From NCBI RefSeq assembly GCF_018449515.1, contig NZ_JAAVUQ010000019.1, forward strand, positions 1-64,000: a stretch of 64,000 nt of DNA, in the 5' to 3' direction. The position numbers and the translations under genes are program-made. Origin of the DNA: Caballeronia sp. dw_19 (GTDB taxonomy: Bacteria > Pseudomonadota > Gammaproteobacteria > Burkholderiales > Burkholderiaceae). Under the pieces are notes generated by a model. That model was not told where the DNA came from and ran no database searches. It saw only the letters and a list, made by a program, of their open reading frames with translations. Shown here one piece after another: positions 8,988-17,959 of the stretch (position 1 is the first letter of the stretch; each line of letters starts with the position of its first letter).

Positions 8988-10043
8988 ATGAGCGAACTTC
9001 GCGTTACCAGCCTGACCAAATCCTTCGATGGTCAACCCGTGCTTCATGGCGTCGATTTATCGGTGGAACGCGGCACCCTGCTTGCCCTGCTCGGGCCGTC
9101 CGGCAGCGGCAAGACCACGCTGTTGCGGGTGCTCTGCGGCTTCGAACGGGCGGACGCCGGCACGGTTGAAATCGATGGCGTGCGGGTGGCCGGGCCGGGC
9201 ATTCATGTACCGTCGGAAGCGCGGCGGATAGGCTATGTGCCGCAGGAAGGCGCGCTTTTTCCCCATCTTTCTGTGGCCGATAACATCGTCTTTGGCTTGC
9301 CGCGGCAGCAGCGAAGAGCACGGTATCGTGTGGATGAATTGCTGGCGCTGGTCGGCCTGCCCGCTGCGTACGGCGACCGGCCGCCGCAGGCATTGTCCGG
9401 TGGCCAGCAGCAGCGCGTTGCGCTTGCGCGCGCACTTGCGCCTTCGCCCTCGCTCGTGATGCTCGACGAACCGTTTTCTTCCCTCGATGCCGCCTTGCGG
9501 ATCGAAACGCGCGAGGCCGTGACGAACGCGCTTGCGGCCACGGGCGCAACCGCGGTGCTGGTCACGCACGATCAGGCCGAGGCGTTGTCGCTGGGGCACG
9601 AGGTCGCGGTGTTGTGGCGCGGCCGTCTCGTGCAGACGGATTCGCCGGAGGCGGTGTATCGGCGGCCGGTGTCGCGTGAGCTGGCGAGTTTTGTCGGCGA
9701 CGCGGTGATCGTGCCGGGATCGATCGATCATGCGAATTCGAAGCAGGTGGTGTGCGAGTTCGGCACCTTGCCGATCGCACGCGCGATGGCCGCAAGCGAT
9801 GTCGATGTGATGATCCGGCCGGAGCAGATCCGGATTGTTTCCGATCATCGTTTGAACGGCGATGGTGTTCACGCAGTGGTCGAGAAAGTCGTGTTCTATG
9901 GCCACGATGCCAGCGTCATGCTGCGTTCCCTCACGGGCGAGCGCGGGGTGCAGATTCGCGTGGCGGGGCATTCGCATCCGCGTGTCGGCGAGCGCATCGT
10001 GCTGTCGGTCGAAGGCGATGTCGTGGCGTATCCCAAGGGGTAA
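8988..10043 (+). CDS. Ferric iron ABC transporter ATP-binding protein (FbpC-like)
   Basis: 351 aa cytoplasmic ATPase energising the preceding permease. Walker A GPSGSGKTT is at residues 36-44, the signature LSGGQQQRVALARAL and Walker B LVMLDEPFSSLD follow, and the switch His is in VLVTHDQAEAL. The C-terminal roughly 110 residues form the TOBE-like regulatory domain usual in FbpC/PotA relatives. It is the last gene of the iron block; the next gene, marR, has its own promoter. Confidence 0.93.
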   Translation: MSELRVTSLTKSFDGQPVLHGVDLSVERGTLLALLGPSGSGKTTLLRVLCGFERADAGTVEIDGVRVAGPGIHVPSEARRIGYVPQEGALFPHLSVADNIVFGLPRQQRRARYRVDELLALVGLPAAYGDRPPQALSGGQQQRVALARALAPSPSLVMLDEPFSSLDAALRIETREAVTNALAATGATAVLVTHDQAEALSLGHEVAVLWRGRLVQTDSPEAVYRRPVSRELASFVGDAVIVPGSIDHANSKQVVCEFGTLPIARAMAASDVDVMIRPEQIRIVSDHRLNGDGVHAVVEKVVFYGHDASVMLRSLTGERGVQIRVAGHSHPRVGERIVLSVEGDVVAYPKG

Positions 10044-10080
10044 TTGAGGGCCGATTCTAATCGCCGGCCGTGTTCCTGGT

Positions 10081-10109
10081 TTGACAAAGTGCATATACAC
10101 AACTATTAT
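10081..10109 (+). promoter_or_regulatory. Sigma-70 promoter of the marR gene with embedded operator
   Basis: TTGACA (10081-10086), a 17-base spacer and TATTAT (10104-10109) form a near-consensus promoter, ending 7 bases before the marR ATG, so the transcript would be nearly leaderless. The spacer contains AGTGCATATACAC, an imperfect version of the perfect palindrome in front of the next gene. This suggests autorepression. Confidence 0.8.
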
Positions 10110-10116
10110 TGCGTGT

Positions 10117-10548
10117 ATGACTACCCCCGATTTGTCCTACCTCGACTGCAACTGCTTCGCCATCCGTCAGGCGGCACGGTTTGTGTCGCAGCTTTATGAG
10201 CGCCACGTCAGCCAGGCAGGCGTGACGGCAGCGCAGTTCACGCTGCTTGCGGCAATCCATCGGCGGCCGGGCGTGACCATGGCGGAACTCGCGGATGCCA
10301 TGGTGATGGAGCGCACCACGCTGGTCCGGGCGTTGAAACCGTTGCAGCGTGACCGCCTGGTCACGGTCGCGCAGCAAGACGCGAGTACGCGCGCCGTTGC
10401 GTTGTCCCTCTCCGACGTCGGCAGAAAGACGCTCGGCGAGGCATCGCTGCGCTGGCGCGAGGCACAGCAGGAATTCGAGGACAAGTTCGGCCGGGAACGC
10501 GCCGGGGAACTGAGAAAGTCGCTGCTTGAACTGACATCGATGGAATGA
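10117..10548 (+). CDS. MarR-family transcriptional regulator
   Basis: 143 aa winged-helix regulator. The central part GVTAAQFTLLAAIHRRPGVTMAELADAMVMERTTLVRALKPLQRDRLV is the MarR DNA-binding domain with recognition helix and wing, followed by the usual C-terminal dimer helix. The ATG at 10117 is preferred over an in-frame TTG at 10081 because that TTG is part of the -35 element. The related palindromes at its own promoter and before the following dehydrogenase suggest it represses both. The inducer is unknown; MarR proteins commonly respond to phenolics or oxidants. Confidence 0.9.
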   Translation: MTTPDLSYLDCNCFAIRQAARFVSQLYERHVSQAGVTAAQFTLLAAIHRRPGVTMAELADAMVMERTTLVRALKPLQRDRLVTVAQQDASTRAVALSLSDVGRKTLGEASLRWREAQQEFEDKFGRERAGELRKSLLELTSME

Positions 10549-10554
10549 AACAGT

Positions 10555-10582
10555 CGCCGGCCGTGATGGCTGGCGTTTTTTT
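10555..10582 (+). terminator. Rho-independent terminator after marR
   Basis: An 8-bp stem (CGCCGGCC / GGCTGGCG, one G-U pair) with a GTGAT loop is followed by seven T residues. It sits 7 bases after the marR stop and separates marR from the dehydrogenase transcript. Confidence 0.85.
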
Positions 10583-10591
10583 GCCTTATTA

Positions 10592-10605
10592 AGTGCATAT
10601 GCACT
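10592..10605. promoter_or_regulatory. Perfect palindrome, likely MarR operator of the SDR-thiolase unit
   Basis: AGTGCATATGCACT is a perfect 14-base palindrome 12 bases before the dehydrogenase start. A near-identical half-degenerate copy lies between the -35 and -10 of marR. Sharing one motif in front of both genes supports direct control by the adjacent MarR protein. Confidence 0.75.
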
Positions 10606-10617
10606 ACGGAGATTGGC

Positions 10618-11322
10618 ATGGAAATCAAAGGAAAAGTCGTATTAGTGACGGGCGCGAATCGTGGCCTTGGCGAGCAGTTTGCGAAAGCGTTGCTCGCGGC
10701 GGGGGCATCGAAGGTATATGCATCGGCGCGCGATAAAAGCCAGGTCAAAGTGCCCGGCGCGGAAGCGGTGCAGCTCGACGTCACGAATGCGCAGAGCATT
10801 GCGGCTGCGGCCGACCGTCTGACCGACGTGCAGGTCGTCATCAACAATGCCGGCGCAATCATTGGCGGTTCGTTGCTCGATAGCGCGTCCATCGACGCCG
10901 TGCGCTCGCAGGTCGAGACCAACGCGATCGGTCCGCTTGCCATCACCCAGGCCTTCGCACCGATCCTGAAGCGCAACGGCGGCGGCGCGGTGGTCAACAT
11001 TCTGTCGGTGCTGAGCTGGCTCACCATCGACAACACGGGTTCGTACAGCGCGTCCAAGTCCGCCGCGTGGGCGATCACGAACGGGTTGCGCACCGAACTG
11101 CGCGGGCAGAACACGCTGGTGGTCGGCGTGCATCCGGCGTTTATCGATACCGATATGACCGCGGGAATCGACGCGCCGAAGACATCGCCGGAAGAAGTCG
11201 TGCGTCAGGTGCTTGAGGGCATCGAGCAGGGCAAGGAAGAGATTCTTGTCGATGAAGTCGGACGCAGCGTGAAGGCGTCGTTGTCGTCGGCAACACCTGC
11301 GTATCTCACGCCGGCGCATTGA
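10618..11322 (+). CDS. Short-chain dehydrogenase/reductase
   Basis: 234 aa classical SDR. The nucleotide-binding motif TGANRGLG is at residues 11-18, NNAG follows in VVINNAGAI, the catalytic Ser is in VVNILSVLSW, and the catalytic pair Y143/K147 is in SYSASK. Substrate is unknown. It reduces or oxidises a carbonyl/alcohol with NAD(P)H. It lies between the MarR operator and a thiolase 30 bases downstream, so the pair may handle a beta-oxidation-like or aromatic-derived intermediate; that link is inference. Confidence 0.92.
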   Translation: MEIKGKVVLVTGANRGLGEQFAKALLAAGASKVYASARDKSQVKVPGAEAVQLDVTNAQSIAAAADRLTDVQVVINNAGAIIGGSLLDSASIDAVRSQVETNAIGPLAITQAFAPILKRNGGGAVVNILSVLSWLTIDNTGSYSASKSAAWAITNGLRTELRGQNTLVVGVHPAFIDTDMTAGIDAPKTSPEEVVRQVLEGIEQGKEEILVDEVGRSVKASLSSATPAYLTPAH

Positions 11323-11352
11323 GATACGCAGATCAACCAGGAGCGATGAACC

Positions 11353-12540
11353 ATGAGCCAACAACGTGAAATCGTGCTGTGCGAGCCGGTCAGGACCGCG
11401 ATCGGCGCATTCAACGGCGCGCTGAAAGGCACGCCCGCGACGGAGCTTGGCGCGGCTGTTGTCCGTGAAACCCTGCGGCGTGCCGGGGTTGCGGGACAGG
11501 ACGTGGACTCCGTCACCTTGGGCAACGTGATCCAGGCGGGCAACCGCATGAATCCGGCGCGTCAGGCGGCGGTGAACGGTGGTTTGCCTGTGGCAGTTCC
11601 TGCGCTGACCGTGAACCGCGTGTGCGGCTCGGGCGCACAGGCGATTGTATCGGCGGCTAACGAGATCACCGCCGGTTTCGTGCAGCTCGCGGTGGCGGGC
11701 GGCATGGAGAACATGGACCGCGCGCCGTATCTGCTCGATAACGGCCGTTTCGGGTATCGGATGGGCAACGCGGAAATCCACGACAGCATGTTGCGCGATG
11801 GTCTCGACGACGCGTTCTCCGGCAAACATTCCGGCTGGCATACGGAAGACCTGGTGACGCAGATGGACATTACGCGCGAAGCGCAGGACCGCTTCGCCGA
11901 GCGCTCGCAGCAACGTTTCGCTGCAGCGCAGGCGAAGGGTTGGTTCGCGGCGGAGATTGTCGGCGTTGAGGTGAAGGCGGGCAAGCAAAACGTTATCTTC
12001 AATATCGACGAACAGCCGCGCCCGGACACCACGTTCGCGACGTTGAGCAAACTGCGGCCGGCATTTCGCCCCGACGGAACGATCACCGCAGGCAACGCGC
12101 CGGGCCTGAACAGCGGTGCAGCGGCGATGCTCGTGGCGGATCGCGCGTTTGCCGAGCGCAAGGGGATCGAGCCATCGGTGCGGCTGGTCGCGTATGGCAT
12201 TGCGGCGGTCGAACCGGGCATGTTCGGCCTGGGACCGGTGCCTGCCGTGCAGCAGGCGCTGGATCGTGCAGGCTGGAAGCTGGGAGATCTTGAACGTATC
12301 GAAATTAACGAAGCGTTCGCCGCCGTGCCTATCGCGGTTGCGCGCAAGCTTGGTTTGCCTGATGACGTCGTGAACCCCGAAGGCGGCGCGATTGCCCATG
12401 GCCACGCGATTGGCGCAACCGGCGCGGTGCTGGTCACGCGTCTCGTCCACGCGATGAAACGCGAGGGACTCAAGCGAGCGATGGTGACGTTGTGTATCGG
12501 CGGCGGCCAGGGTATTGCGCTGGCGCTGGAAAGCGTTTGA
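11353..12540 (+). CDS. Acetyl-CoA C-acyltransferase (thiolase)
   Basis: 395 aa, the normal thiolase length. The nucleophilic cysteine is C91 in VNRVCGSG, the GHAIGATG loop holds H351 (HGH at 349-351), and the second catalytic cysteine is C381 in LCIGGGQG; NEAFAAVP is also present. It condenses or cleaves acyl-CoA with CoA, for example acetoacetyl-CoA. It follows the dehydrogenase by 30 bases and is probably co-transcribed. Sequence alone does not separate a biosynthetic from a degradative role. Confidence 0.95.
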   Translation: MSQQREIVLCEPVRTAIGAFNGALKGTPATELGAAVVRETLRRAGVAGQDVDSVTLGNVIQAGNRMNPARQAAVNGGLPVAVPALTVNRVCGSGAQAIVSAANEITAGFVQLAVAGGMENMDRAPYLLDNGRFGYRMGNAEIHDSMLRDGLDDAFSGKHSGWHTEDLVTQMDITREAQDRFAERSQQRFAAAQAKGWFAAEIVGVEVKAGKQNVIFNIDEQPRPDTTFATLSKLRPAFRPDGTITAGNAPGLNSGAAAMLVADRAFAERKGIEPSVRLVAYGIAAVEPGMFGLGPVPAVQQALDRAGWKLGDLERIEINEAFAAVPIAVARKLGLPDDVVNPEGGAIAHGHAIGATGAVLVTRLVHAMKREGLKRAMVTLCIGGGQGIALALESV

Positions 12541-12701
12541 TCCGGGTGGGTGAGGGCGAGTTCAGCGCGCTGTCGCTCCAACTTGCTCGACCGCGCGCGC
12601 ACCCTGGATCCCCACCCGGTGATTGCGGGAAGGCGATCACTGGCCGACGCCGGAACTCCAGCCGATCGTACCGGGCATTTCGGTGGTTCGAGCCCTCTCA
12701 G

Positions 12702-13583
12702 TCAGTCGAACATAGCGGCGTGCTTTCGAATAAACGCCTCGACGGTCATTGGTGGCGTGCCGGTAAGATCCTCGACGACCGTATTCGTGCCTGCGAATAC
12801 ACCGTTCTGGTAATCGACGGCGACTGACATTAAATGCTGGGCAAACGTGTCGCTGAACTTGTCATCGTTATCTAGCCGTTTCTTGAAGAGTTCCAGGTCT
12901 ATTGGCCGATATGCCACTTCGCGCTTCAAGGCTTTGCTCATCTCCGCTGCAATCTCGTAATGGTTCATCTCTACGGGGCCATGCAATGGATATATCTTTC
13001 CTGCGTGCGGCGCAGGATCCCGGAGGATGGCTGCAATGACGCGGCCCTGGTCTTCCGCTGCAATAGGCGCATGCCGCCCCTCGCCGAAAGGAAGTTGCAG
13101 CACGCCATCCTTCCTGATGCTTGCCACCTGCCCGGGATAGGTCAGCCATTGCGCGAAAAAGGTAGGGCGAAGGTGCGTAACCGGCGTATCGGACCAGTCA
13201 AAGATCCTTTCGGAAATCCAGTGATCGCGCGCGGCATGGCTCTTCGCCTCGCGGCGCGCAGAAATCTGCGACATGTTCACGATTGCGCTGATCCCCGTCT
13301 CGCGCGCAGCCTGCGCAAAATAAGCGCTGGCCGAGACGCCGCCTGATTCGATAGGGAACACAAAATAGGCAGAATAGATTCCGTCGAGCGCGCCGCAGAC
13401 GTCGTCGATATCCGAGAGGTCTCCAACGACGATCTCGACACCCCGCGCCTTCAGCCGTTCAGACCGGTCGTCCTCCTTCCGGACCAATGTCCGAACCAGT
13501 TCACCCGCAAGCAGAAGCGCATCCGCCGCGGCCCCGCCGGTATCGCCTGTCGCGCCCGCTACAAAAATTGTCCGGTTAGTCAT
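12702..13583 (-). CDS. NmrA-like NAD(P)-binding protein (atypical SDR)
   Basis: 293 aa Rossmann protein. It starts with the nucleotide-binding loop VAGATGDTGG (residues 8-17), followed by a substrate-side segment rich in aromatic residues. The catalytic Tyr-x-x-x-Lys of classical SDRs is not evident, as in NmrA/HSCARG or azoreductase-like members, which may sense NADPH or reduce quinones. GGAGA lies about 6 nt before the ATG. It is convergent with the thiolase and upstream of the exported hydrolases on the same strand (161 bases apart). Confidence 0.85.
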   Translation of the reverse strand: MTNRTIFVAGATGDTGGAAADALLLAGELVRTLVRKEDDRSERLKARGVEIVVGDLSDIDDVCGALDGIYSAYFVFPIESGGVSASAYFAQAARETGISAIVNMSQISARREAKSHAARDHWISERIFDWSDTPVTHLRPTFFAQWLTYPGQVASIRKDGVLQLPFGEGRHAPIAAEDQGRVIAAILRDPAPHAGKIYPLHGPVEMNHYEIAAEMSKALKREVAYRPIDLELFKKRLDNDDKFSDTFAQHLMSVAVDYQNGVFAGTNTVVEDLTGTPPMTVEAFIRKHAAMFD

Positions 13584-13744
13584 GGAGCATCTCCAAAAAA
13601 ATTCTAGTTGGTCCGCGACATCCAGTCGATCCTCAATGAAGGGAACGAGAAGTGACGTCGCAGCTTATGCCTTTCGGTGTAACTTACCTGAGCCTCTTGG
13701 GAACGACTCGACAAGACGAGGGAAACAACAGGCCGCGTCGCCTT

Positions 13745-14902
13745 CTATAGCCCTTTTGCCTCAAGCCACGAACGGATCGCCTGGACAAGTTCGGTCTTGC
13801 GCTCGAGCGGGAGCCAGTGGCCGGCGGGCAGGTTCGTTACGGAAAGGTCCTGGCAGGCGCCGCGCATGGGTTCTCCGAGGCGACTGCGGTTGATGTCGGA
13901 GATGGCGTCCCAATCGCTGTTGACGAACAACACAGGCTGGCTTATGCGGCCGCCGTCGGGTGCAGCATGGGCATAGGCGATGTTGGCGGTGTCGTTCAGG
14001 TACCAGGCATTGACCGAACGGAAACCACTGGCCTGGAACGCCGCGACCAAGGCGTTAAAGTCAGCGGGCGTCCAGAGCGCTGGGTCAGGCGGTGTTGCCG
14101 GGGCGCGATGAGCCGAGCCATAACGACCTCCGTTTTTTGTGATCAGGGCGGACGGCGAGACCTGGCCCACGGACGCGGGGTTGCCGCGCCGATAGATCGA
14201 CGCGAGGGTTGCCGGGATGTCCGCCTCGAAATCGCTAACTGTCTGGCTGAAGTGCGTCAGGTAAAAGCGGAAGTAATCCCACTGCCCGTCCGGATATTGA
14301 TCGGCGGGATACAACTGACGGTCGATCAGCGGCACGAGATTAGGCAGCGCGAAGCCCTCCGGAAAGTAAGGGACTGAGATCAGCACCACGCCGCGACTGC
14401 GCTTCCCGTGGTGCGCGGCTAGCGCTCCGGCCACAGGGCTTCCCCAGTCGTGGCCAACCCAGATTGCCGGGCGCGCGCCCAAATGATCGTGAAGCTCGAC
14501 CATGTCGTCGACGATCTCGTTCAAGGCGTAGGACTCAGAGGCGGCCGGCGCCGATGAGCCGCCGTAGCCACGCATGTCCGGTGCAACGCAGCGCCAGCCT
14601 TCGGACGCGAAGGCCTCGATCTGCGTGCGCCACATGAGGCCGATCCCGGGCCAGCCGTGGAGAAAGATTATCAACGGCCCGTCGGCCGGGCCGGCCTCCA
14701 GGTAGCGTGTCGTGTGGCGGCGCGTGCTGAAGCTACGCACGGTCAGGTTAGAGACGTTACTTGAATTAGCGGCGGGGTTTACCGTGCCGCCGGCAGCCAC
14801 AGATCCAGCCCCAAAAGCTGCTTTACTCATCAGCAGGCTTGCACCAAAGGCGGTTCCACTTTCGAGGAGAGCGCGGCGCGACATAGCTGACATAGCTGAC
14901 AT
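13745..14902 (-). CDS. Exported alpha/beta hydrolase, epoxide-hydrolase-like (first of two)
   Basis: 385 aa. A twin-arginine-like leader (SRRALLESGTAFGASLL) precedes the catalytic domain. Epoxide-hydrolase marks are visible: the oxyanion segment FLHGWPGIGLMWR, RGYGGSSAP, the nucleophile Asp in VGHDWGSPVAG, and the C-terminal His region NLPAGHWLPLE. The start is ambiguous: a GTG at 14923 and three ATGs (14902, 14893, 14884) created by a tandem nine-base repeat encoding MSA-MSA-MS. 14902 is chosen because GGGA lies 8 nt upstream. The second hydrolase at 15091-16179 shares the layout, suggesting duplication. Confidence 0.85.
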   Translation of the reverse strand: MSAMSAMSRRALLESGTAFGASLLMSKAAFGAGSVAAGGTVNPAANSSNVSNLTVRSFSTRRHTTRYLEAGPADGPLIIFLHGWPGIGLMWRTQIEAFASEGWRCVAPDMRGYGGSSAPAASESYALNEIVDDMVELHDHLGARPAIWVGHDWGSPVAGALAAHHGKRSRGVVLISVPYFPEGFALPNLVPLIDRQLYPADQYPDGQWDYFRFYLTHFSQTVSDFEADIPATLASIYRRGNPASVGQVSPSALITKNGGRYGSAHRAPATPPDPALWTPADFNALVAAFQASGFRSVNAWYLNDTANIAYAHAAPDGGRISQPVLFVNSDWDAISDINRSRLGEPMRGACQDLSVTNLPAGHWLPLERKTELVQAIRSWLEAKGL

Positions 14903-15090
14903 AGGGAGGTCCCATTTAGTCACGATTGATTATAGGAAAGGCCTGCGGACTCACCTGCTCCGGGTCTGGTCCGCCGCGTTCGCCGGTGTCGCGCGCGCTG
15001 ATTGCCCGAACTTCCTCTGATACAAAGTACTGGGGATTAATGCCATGACGCCGGATAGATGTCCTTTCCGGGTACCAATCCCGTTGCGAG

Positions 15091-16179
15091 TCAGGTGGGG
15101 ATGACGGTTCGCAGGAACTTCACGAGTTGGTCATTGACCACGTCAGGGGCTTCGTGCTGTACCCAGTGGCCGACACCATCGAGTTCGAGACCCCCGACGA
15201 GACCGGGAACGCCGGCGCGCATCTGGTCCACGGTAAGCGGATAAAGCTCTTTCAAGCCATCCGCCTTCCCCCAAATGAAAAATGAAGGTTGGGTAATCCT
15301 GGCGCCCTTCCACGGAGCGGACAAATAGAAGTACGGTTCGGCGGCTCGATAGTAGTTCAGACCACCGTGAAAGCCGGTGCGCTGGAATTCCGCGACGTTA
15401 TGAGCGACGTAATCAGGTTCCGCCCATGACGGCAACGGTCCGGGGGCCGCACGGTGAAGGCTTCGTGCGGAATCCATGGGACTCCACCGCGTGTCTGCCG
15501 GAGCGGAGCCCGAGGCCCAATACAGAATTCCCGGAATGGTCACCGTGGCGTCGGCCCAGATCTGATCGGCGTCCGGTCGGATCTGTTCGAACATGTAGAA
15601 ATCATCTTGATGGCCGGACTTCCGCATCTTCTCGAAGACGCTGACATCCCCACGAGGAACGAAAGGCACGCTCAGGCAGAACACAGCCTTAAATCGATCG
15701 GGACGCATCAGCGCCGCTTGCCATACGTGGGTTGCACCCCAGTCGTGACCCACGAGGACGGCACTCGGGATCTTCAGCGCATCGAGCAGACCAACCAGGT
15801 CACCGACCGTTTGCAGTGGCGTGTACAAGGCTGCGTCCGCCGGAGCCGAGCTGCGTCCGTAGCCGCGCATATCAGGAGCAATTGCTCGATATCCGGCAGA
15901 TGCGATTGCTTTCATCTGTCGGCGCCACGTATAGGAGGTATCTGGAAATCCGTGGCAGAAGAGAACGGCAGGCCCTTCCCCTTGTTCAGTTACGTGCAAG
16001 GTGACGCCATTGGTAGCAATGTCGTACTCCTTGAGGCCCTCGTCGCCGCCAGGGCTCTCTGCTTCAGCCTGTTGACCCAGCAGCAGGCTTGCAGCAACGG
16101 CAGTCCCACTCGCGAGGAACGTGCGGCGAGAAATAATTGACCTGGAAACTGAAGCGGATGCTGTGATATTGCCAACCAT
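15091..16179 (-). CDS. Exported alpha/beta hydrolase, epoxide-hydrolase-like (second of two)
   Basis: 362 aa. A Tat-type leader SRRTFLASGTAVAASLLLG precedes the fold. FCHGFPDTSYTWRRQ, RGYGRSSAP and the nucleophile motif VGHDWGATHVW are those of soluble epoxide hydrolases, and GVGHWVQHE carries the catalytic His. GAGG is 7 nt before the ATG at 16179; the longer reading from 16239 would need a TTG start. Export of an epoxide hydrolase is less usual than the cytosolic form. The divergent GlxA-type regulator starting at 16525 may control it. Confidence 0.87.
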   Translation of the reverse strand: MVGNITASASVSRSIISRRTFLASGTAVAASLLLGQQAEAESPGGDEGLKEYDIATNGVTLHVTEQGEGPAVLFCHGFPDTSYTWRRQMKAIASAGYRAIAPDMRGYGRSSAPADAALYTPLQTVGDLVGLLDALKIPSAVLVGHDWGATHVWQAALMRPDRFKAVFCLSVPFVPRGDVSVFEKMRKSGHQDDFYMFEQIRPDADQIWADATVTIPGILYWASGSAPADTRWSPMDSARSLHRAAPGPLPSWAEPDYVAHNVAEFQRTGFHGGLNYYRAAEPYFYLSAPWKGARITQPSFFIWGKADGLKELYPLTVDQMRAGVPGLVGGLELDGVGHWVQHEAPDVVNDQLVKFLRTVIPT

Positions 16180-16243
16180 AGGGTTGCCTCGAATAGAGAT
16201 GCGTGAACTCGGGAACCCGCTCATGGTAGAACCTGGCAATACA

Positions 16244-16265
16244 GTCGGAAGGCCGTATATCCGAC
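16244..16265. promoter_or_regulatory. Inverted repeat in the hydrolase/regulator divergent region
   Basis: GTCGGA and TCCGAC arms are separated by 10 bases, about one helical turn. It lies in the intergenic region between the second hydrolase and the GlxA-type gene and is a plausible operator. No protein is proven to bind it. Confidence 0.4.
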
Positions 16266-16524
16266 AATTCTGGCCATACTTGCGCAGTCGTGCGCATCAC
16301 GTCAGTATCGACAGTAGAATCGCCGCGCGTCAGGCGTGATCGCGAAAGCAATGCCTGAGCGCCGGTTGCCAGCCGCACCAGTGGAATTATTGTGGAAGCT
16401 GGCAGATGTGGCGCGTTCGCATCAGTGATATCGCTGATCAATGTGATTCGACAGTCGGCACGGCTCGCGCACTGCGCCGGCATGCAAGGCTTAAAGTTGG
16501 CTGTACAACCTTCCAGGATTTGTC

Positions 16525-17472
16525 ATGTTGCGCATCGGCTACATCGTCGTTCCAAACTTCCAGGTCATGATCTTCGGCGGCCTGACGGTGTTTGAAATGG
16601 CGAACCGGATGACTAAAGAACCGCACTACGACATACGTCTGATATCTGAAGGCGGAGGACCGGTTCGAAGTTCTCTTGGATATTCGGTTTTGACGGACAG
16701 TTTCGATGATGGCGGTTTCGACACGGTAATCATCGGCGGCGTCATTGATGGCGTTTACACGGCGAGCCCCGCACTGGTCGATTATTTAAGAGGAGCGGTG
16801 AAAAACACTCGCCGCGTTGCATCAATGTGCACGGGAGCCTTCTTTTTGGCTCAGGCCGGCGTTCTTGACGATCGGCGCGCCACGACCCACTGGGCGCACG
16901 CACGCGAATTGCAAACGACGTATCCGAGAATCAACGTCGAAGAAGATCGTATATTTATCGTGGATGGTCCGGTATGGACATCTGCGGGCATGACCGCGGG
17001 AACTGATCTCGCGATTTCGATGGTAGAACGGGATCTTGGTGTAAAAATAGCGCGGACTATTGCCAAGCGAATGGTCATGTTCCATCGACGTGCCGGCGGA
17101 CAGTTACAGCACTCGACGTTGCTGGATCTCGATGCGAAGACCGATAGAATCCAGACCGCATTGGTCTATGCGAAAAGCAATTTGCACACCCCACTGACGG
17201 TCGACAGACTCGCTGAAGCTGCCAATTTGAGTGTGCGGCAGTTCACTCGCGCATTTCGTGAGGAGACGGGGCAGTCACCCGCGAAGGCTGTCGAGAATTT
17301 GCGGCTGGAAGCTGCGCGTCTCATGGTTGAGCAGGGAAGGTTGCCAATTGACGTCGTTGCACGAGAAACCGGTTTTGCTGATCCCGACAGAATGCGTCGC
17401 GCGTTTTTGCGAGCCTTCGGTCAACCGCCCCAGGCTATCCGCCGCAACGCGCGTGGCCATGCGAACGGTTGA
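16525..17472 (+). CDS. GlxA-family transcriptional regulator (DJ-1/PfpI plus AraC HTH)
   Basis: 315 aa. Residues about 1-170 form a DJ-1/PfpI-like domain with the elbow cysteine C102 in SMCTGAFFLAQAG. The C-terminal about 100 residues form an AraC/XylS double helix-turn-helix: LTVDRLAEAANLSVRQFTRAFREETGQSPAKAVENLRLEAAR and VARETGFADPDRMRRAFLRAFGQPP. Such regulators sense small amides or nitrogen compounds. It is transcribed away from the two exported hydrolases and may regulate them. Confidence 0.9.
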   Translation: MLRIGYIVVPNFQVMIFGGLTVFEMANRMTKEPHYDIRLISEGGGPVRSSLGYSVLTDSFDDGGFDTVIIGGVIDGVYTASPALVDYLRGAVKNTRRVASMCTGAFFLAQAGVLDDRRATTHWAHARELQTTYPRINVEEDRIFIVDGPVWTSAGMTAGTDLAISMVERDLGVKIARTIAKRMVMFHRRAGGQLQHSTLLDLDAKTDRIQTALVYAKSNLHTPLTVDRLAEAANLSVRQFTRAFREETGQSPAKAVENLRLEAARLMVEQGRLPIDVVARETGFADPDRMRRAFLRAFGQPPQAIRRNARGHANG

Positions 17473-17959
17473 TATATAAATTCCTCTTCCCACCGGTGGC
17501 GACGTACCGTCGCGCCCGGTTAAGCACGAATTGTCGTTCGGTGTACACGGAATTCAGGGTGGGGAACTTACGCTGGTCTAACTGTAACGCGCACAACCTA
17601 TCTGTCGTCGGCGGCACTATCCTGCCTCCGCGATTTTCATGTTCTGCGGCACAAGCAACGGCATTTTCCGCTTTCGCGTGACGCGGGTCGGTGATAGCGA
17701 TCGTTAAAAAATCCTACTAAATCAAGGCGTATTTTTTCACCATTTACGGCAACTGACAGCTCCGGGATCGCTCAGGATTGTTGGAGAAACGCGGTCCAGC
17801 GCGCTAAGCGGACGAATAACGCGAGAAGTTGGCGGATTACAGCGATAGTCTTTCGCATGGGGACGGGACGCGGACAGTAAGGTGAAAGCTCGTTTGGCGG
17901 CCCTTCGGAATCGGCTAGAGCCGGGTGTCGTCATTCTTGTTTTTCGGAGTGCACGAGCT
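17473..17959. other. Intergenic region with no recognised feature
   Basis: About 490 bases between the GlxA-type gene and a small secreted protein. It contains AT-rich patches around 17700-17750 that could hold a promoter. No open frame with coding character, no RNA gene and no clear terminator was found. Confidence 0.5.

Noticed and set aside
10642..12450. 602-aa minus-strand frame across the SDR and thiolase
   Set aside because: Antisense shadow; both plus-strand genes have all catalytic residues.
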